NCBI GenBank assembly: GCA_030618975.1
Contig: JAUXCH010000318.1
Span: 1-6,202, forward strand
DNA from: Planctomycetia bacterium
Lineage (GTDB): Bacteria > Planctomycetota > PLA2 > JAEUHO01
Reading direction: 5' to 3'
DNA length: 6,202 nt
The position numbers were made by a program, and so were the translations under genes. Below are positions 5,481 to 6,202 of the stretch, in pieces. A model generated the notes under the pieces. That model did not search any database. It saw only the letters and a list, made by a program, of their open reading frames with translations, and had not been told where the DNA came from. Numbering within the stretch: position 1 is the stretch's first letter; each line of letters opens with the position of its first letter.

Positions 5481-6202
5481 TCAGCGCATGGTGAGGCGGA
5501 GGACGACGTCTCGGGCTCCCGCCCGCACCTCCGCCGCTTCCGTCGCTCGAGCGCCGCGCGGCAGGCCCCCCGCCACACGCACGGTGTACGGGGGGCCGCT
5601 CGGCAGACCGGGGATCTCGAAGCGCCCTTCCTCCCCCACCACGCCCGTCCCACCGATGCCCCGCTCGTCGAAGGCCTCCACGACCAGTCCCCGCACCTCG
5701 ATCGAAGCGTCGGCCTCGACACGCCCGACGATCGGTCGGCCCGGAGAGGGCCACAGGCTCGCGTCGCGGCTCGGATCCACGTCGCCGACGAGGGCCACCC
5801 GGTCGTCACCCGAGCGATGCGCGAACAGGACCCCCTTGGTGGGGTCGGGCAGGCCCTCGATCGCGAATCGGCCCCACTCGTCCGCGACGGTGGACGTCTT
5901 CTCCCAGTCCCTCGCGCCCTTGCGGAACCACTCGACGACGAAGCGTCCCACGTCGCTCCCGATGAGCCGTCCCGTCACGGCCCAACGGCGCTCCAAGACC
6001 AACCGCACGTCCTCAGCCGGGGCTCGCACGACGACGGCGGCCGATACGCCCAGGCGGCCCGAGCGCGCGCGTGCGCGCAGCGCGTACACACCGGGGGGCA
6101 CGGGACCGATCGAGAAGCGATCCTCACCCACGAACGGGTCGTCGACCTGCTGCGTGAACGACTGGCGGTCGACGGGCAGGGCCACCACGCTCACGTGGTC
6201 GG
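5481..6202 (-). CDS. Carboxypeptidase-regulatory-like (beta-sandwich) repeat protein, 5' part outside window
   Basis: 239 codons are visible; the frame enters from the right edge with no convincing start, so the N-terminus, and any signal peptide, is missing. The visible part is built from about three similar units (visible residues ~1-72, 73-152, 153-239). Each has the pattern of the carboxypeptidase regulatory-like / CNA-B-like beta-sandwich: a V-x-G-R-V/L opening strand (AVTGRLIG, IVGRVEAD) and a turn motif (DRFSIGPVPPGVY, GRFAIEGLPD, GRFEIPGLPSGPPY). It finishes with alternating hydrophobic strand residues (RDVVLRLTMR) right before the TGA. Such units are extracellular or periplasmic structural or binding modules and have no catalytic residues. 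No TonB-receptor barrel, sortase motif or membrane segment is visible at the C-terminus. It converges on the HEAT-repeat gene. Family-level assignment is fairly secure; function is unknown. Confidence 0.85.
   Translation of the reverse strand, partial: DHVSVVALPVDRQSFTQQVDDPFVGEDRFSIGPVPPGVYALRARARSGRLGVSAAVVVRAPAEDVRLVLERRWAVTGRLIGSDVGRFVVEWFRKGARDWEKTSTVADEWGRFAIEGLPDPTKGVLFAHRSGDDRVALVGDVDPSRDASLWPSPGRPIVGRVEADASIEVRGLVVEAFDERGIGGTGVVGEEGRFEIPGLPSGPPYTVRVAGGLPRGARATEAAEVRAGARDVVLRLTMR

Noticed and set aside
1..6202. CRISPR arrays, tRNA or rRNA genes, insertion sequences
   Set aside because: No regularly spaced direct repeats, cloverleaf-like segments, rRNA-like conserved stretches or transposase motifs were seen on either strand.

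Overview
The window comes from a GC-rich bacterium (about 70% G+C judged by eye, with strong G/C preference at third codon positions). The secreted HEAT-repeat protein, with its W-x-x-W-W-x-L-N motif near the mature N-terminus, and the carboxypeptidase-regulatory-like domain protein resemble proteins I associate with Planctomycetota or related environmental lineages. That placement is an inference, because there is no rRNA or other phylogenetic marker here.

Left part (1-2669, minus strand): a leftward AmmeMemoRadiSam operon. It starts with a complete radical SAM enzyme (amrS). A 63-codon GTG-start ORF overlaps the amrS stop; it has a twin-arginine-like signal sequence and a GGAGG Shine-Dalgarno inside the amrS tail. 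Four bases later a Memo-AMMECR1 fusion (amrB-amrA) begins, which carries its own lipoprotein signal peptide and runs to the left edge of the window. Memo, AMMECR1 and this radical SAM family are known to co-occur in bacteria and archaea, and I know of no firmly established reaction for the bacterial set. The unusual point here is that the Memo-AMMECR1 partner looks exported and lipidated while the radical SAM enzyme has no signal peptide.

Centre (2670-4767): a divergent intergenic region with GC-rich hairpins, then a rightward 636-residue Sec-secreted HEAT-repeat protein, which is an alpha-solenoid scaffold of unknown partner.

Right part (4768-6202): a small GC hairpin after the HEAT stop, then the remnant of a DUF4143-type AAA ATPase on the minus strand. 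Its P-loop is intact but most of the protein is missing. Next is a roughly 280-base non-coding stretch with two close hairpins, a palindrome and a G-run. Last is the 3' part of a minus-strand gene for a protein of tandem beta-sandwich (carboxypeptidase-regulatory-like) units. The right half reads as an accessory or decaying interval between unrelated genes. The most interesting system is the exported-looking Amr operon with its small twin-arginine ORF.
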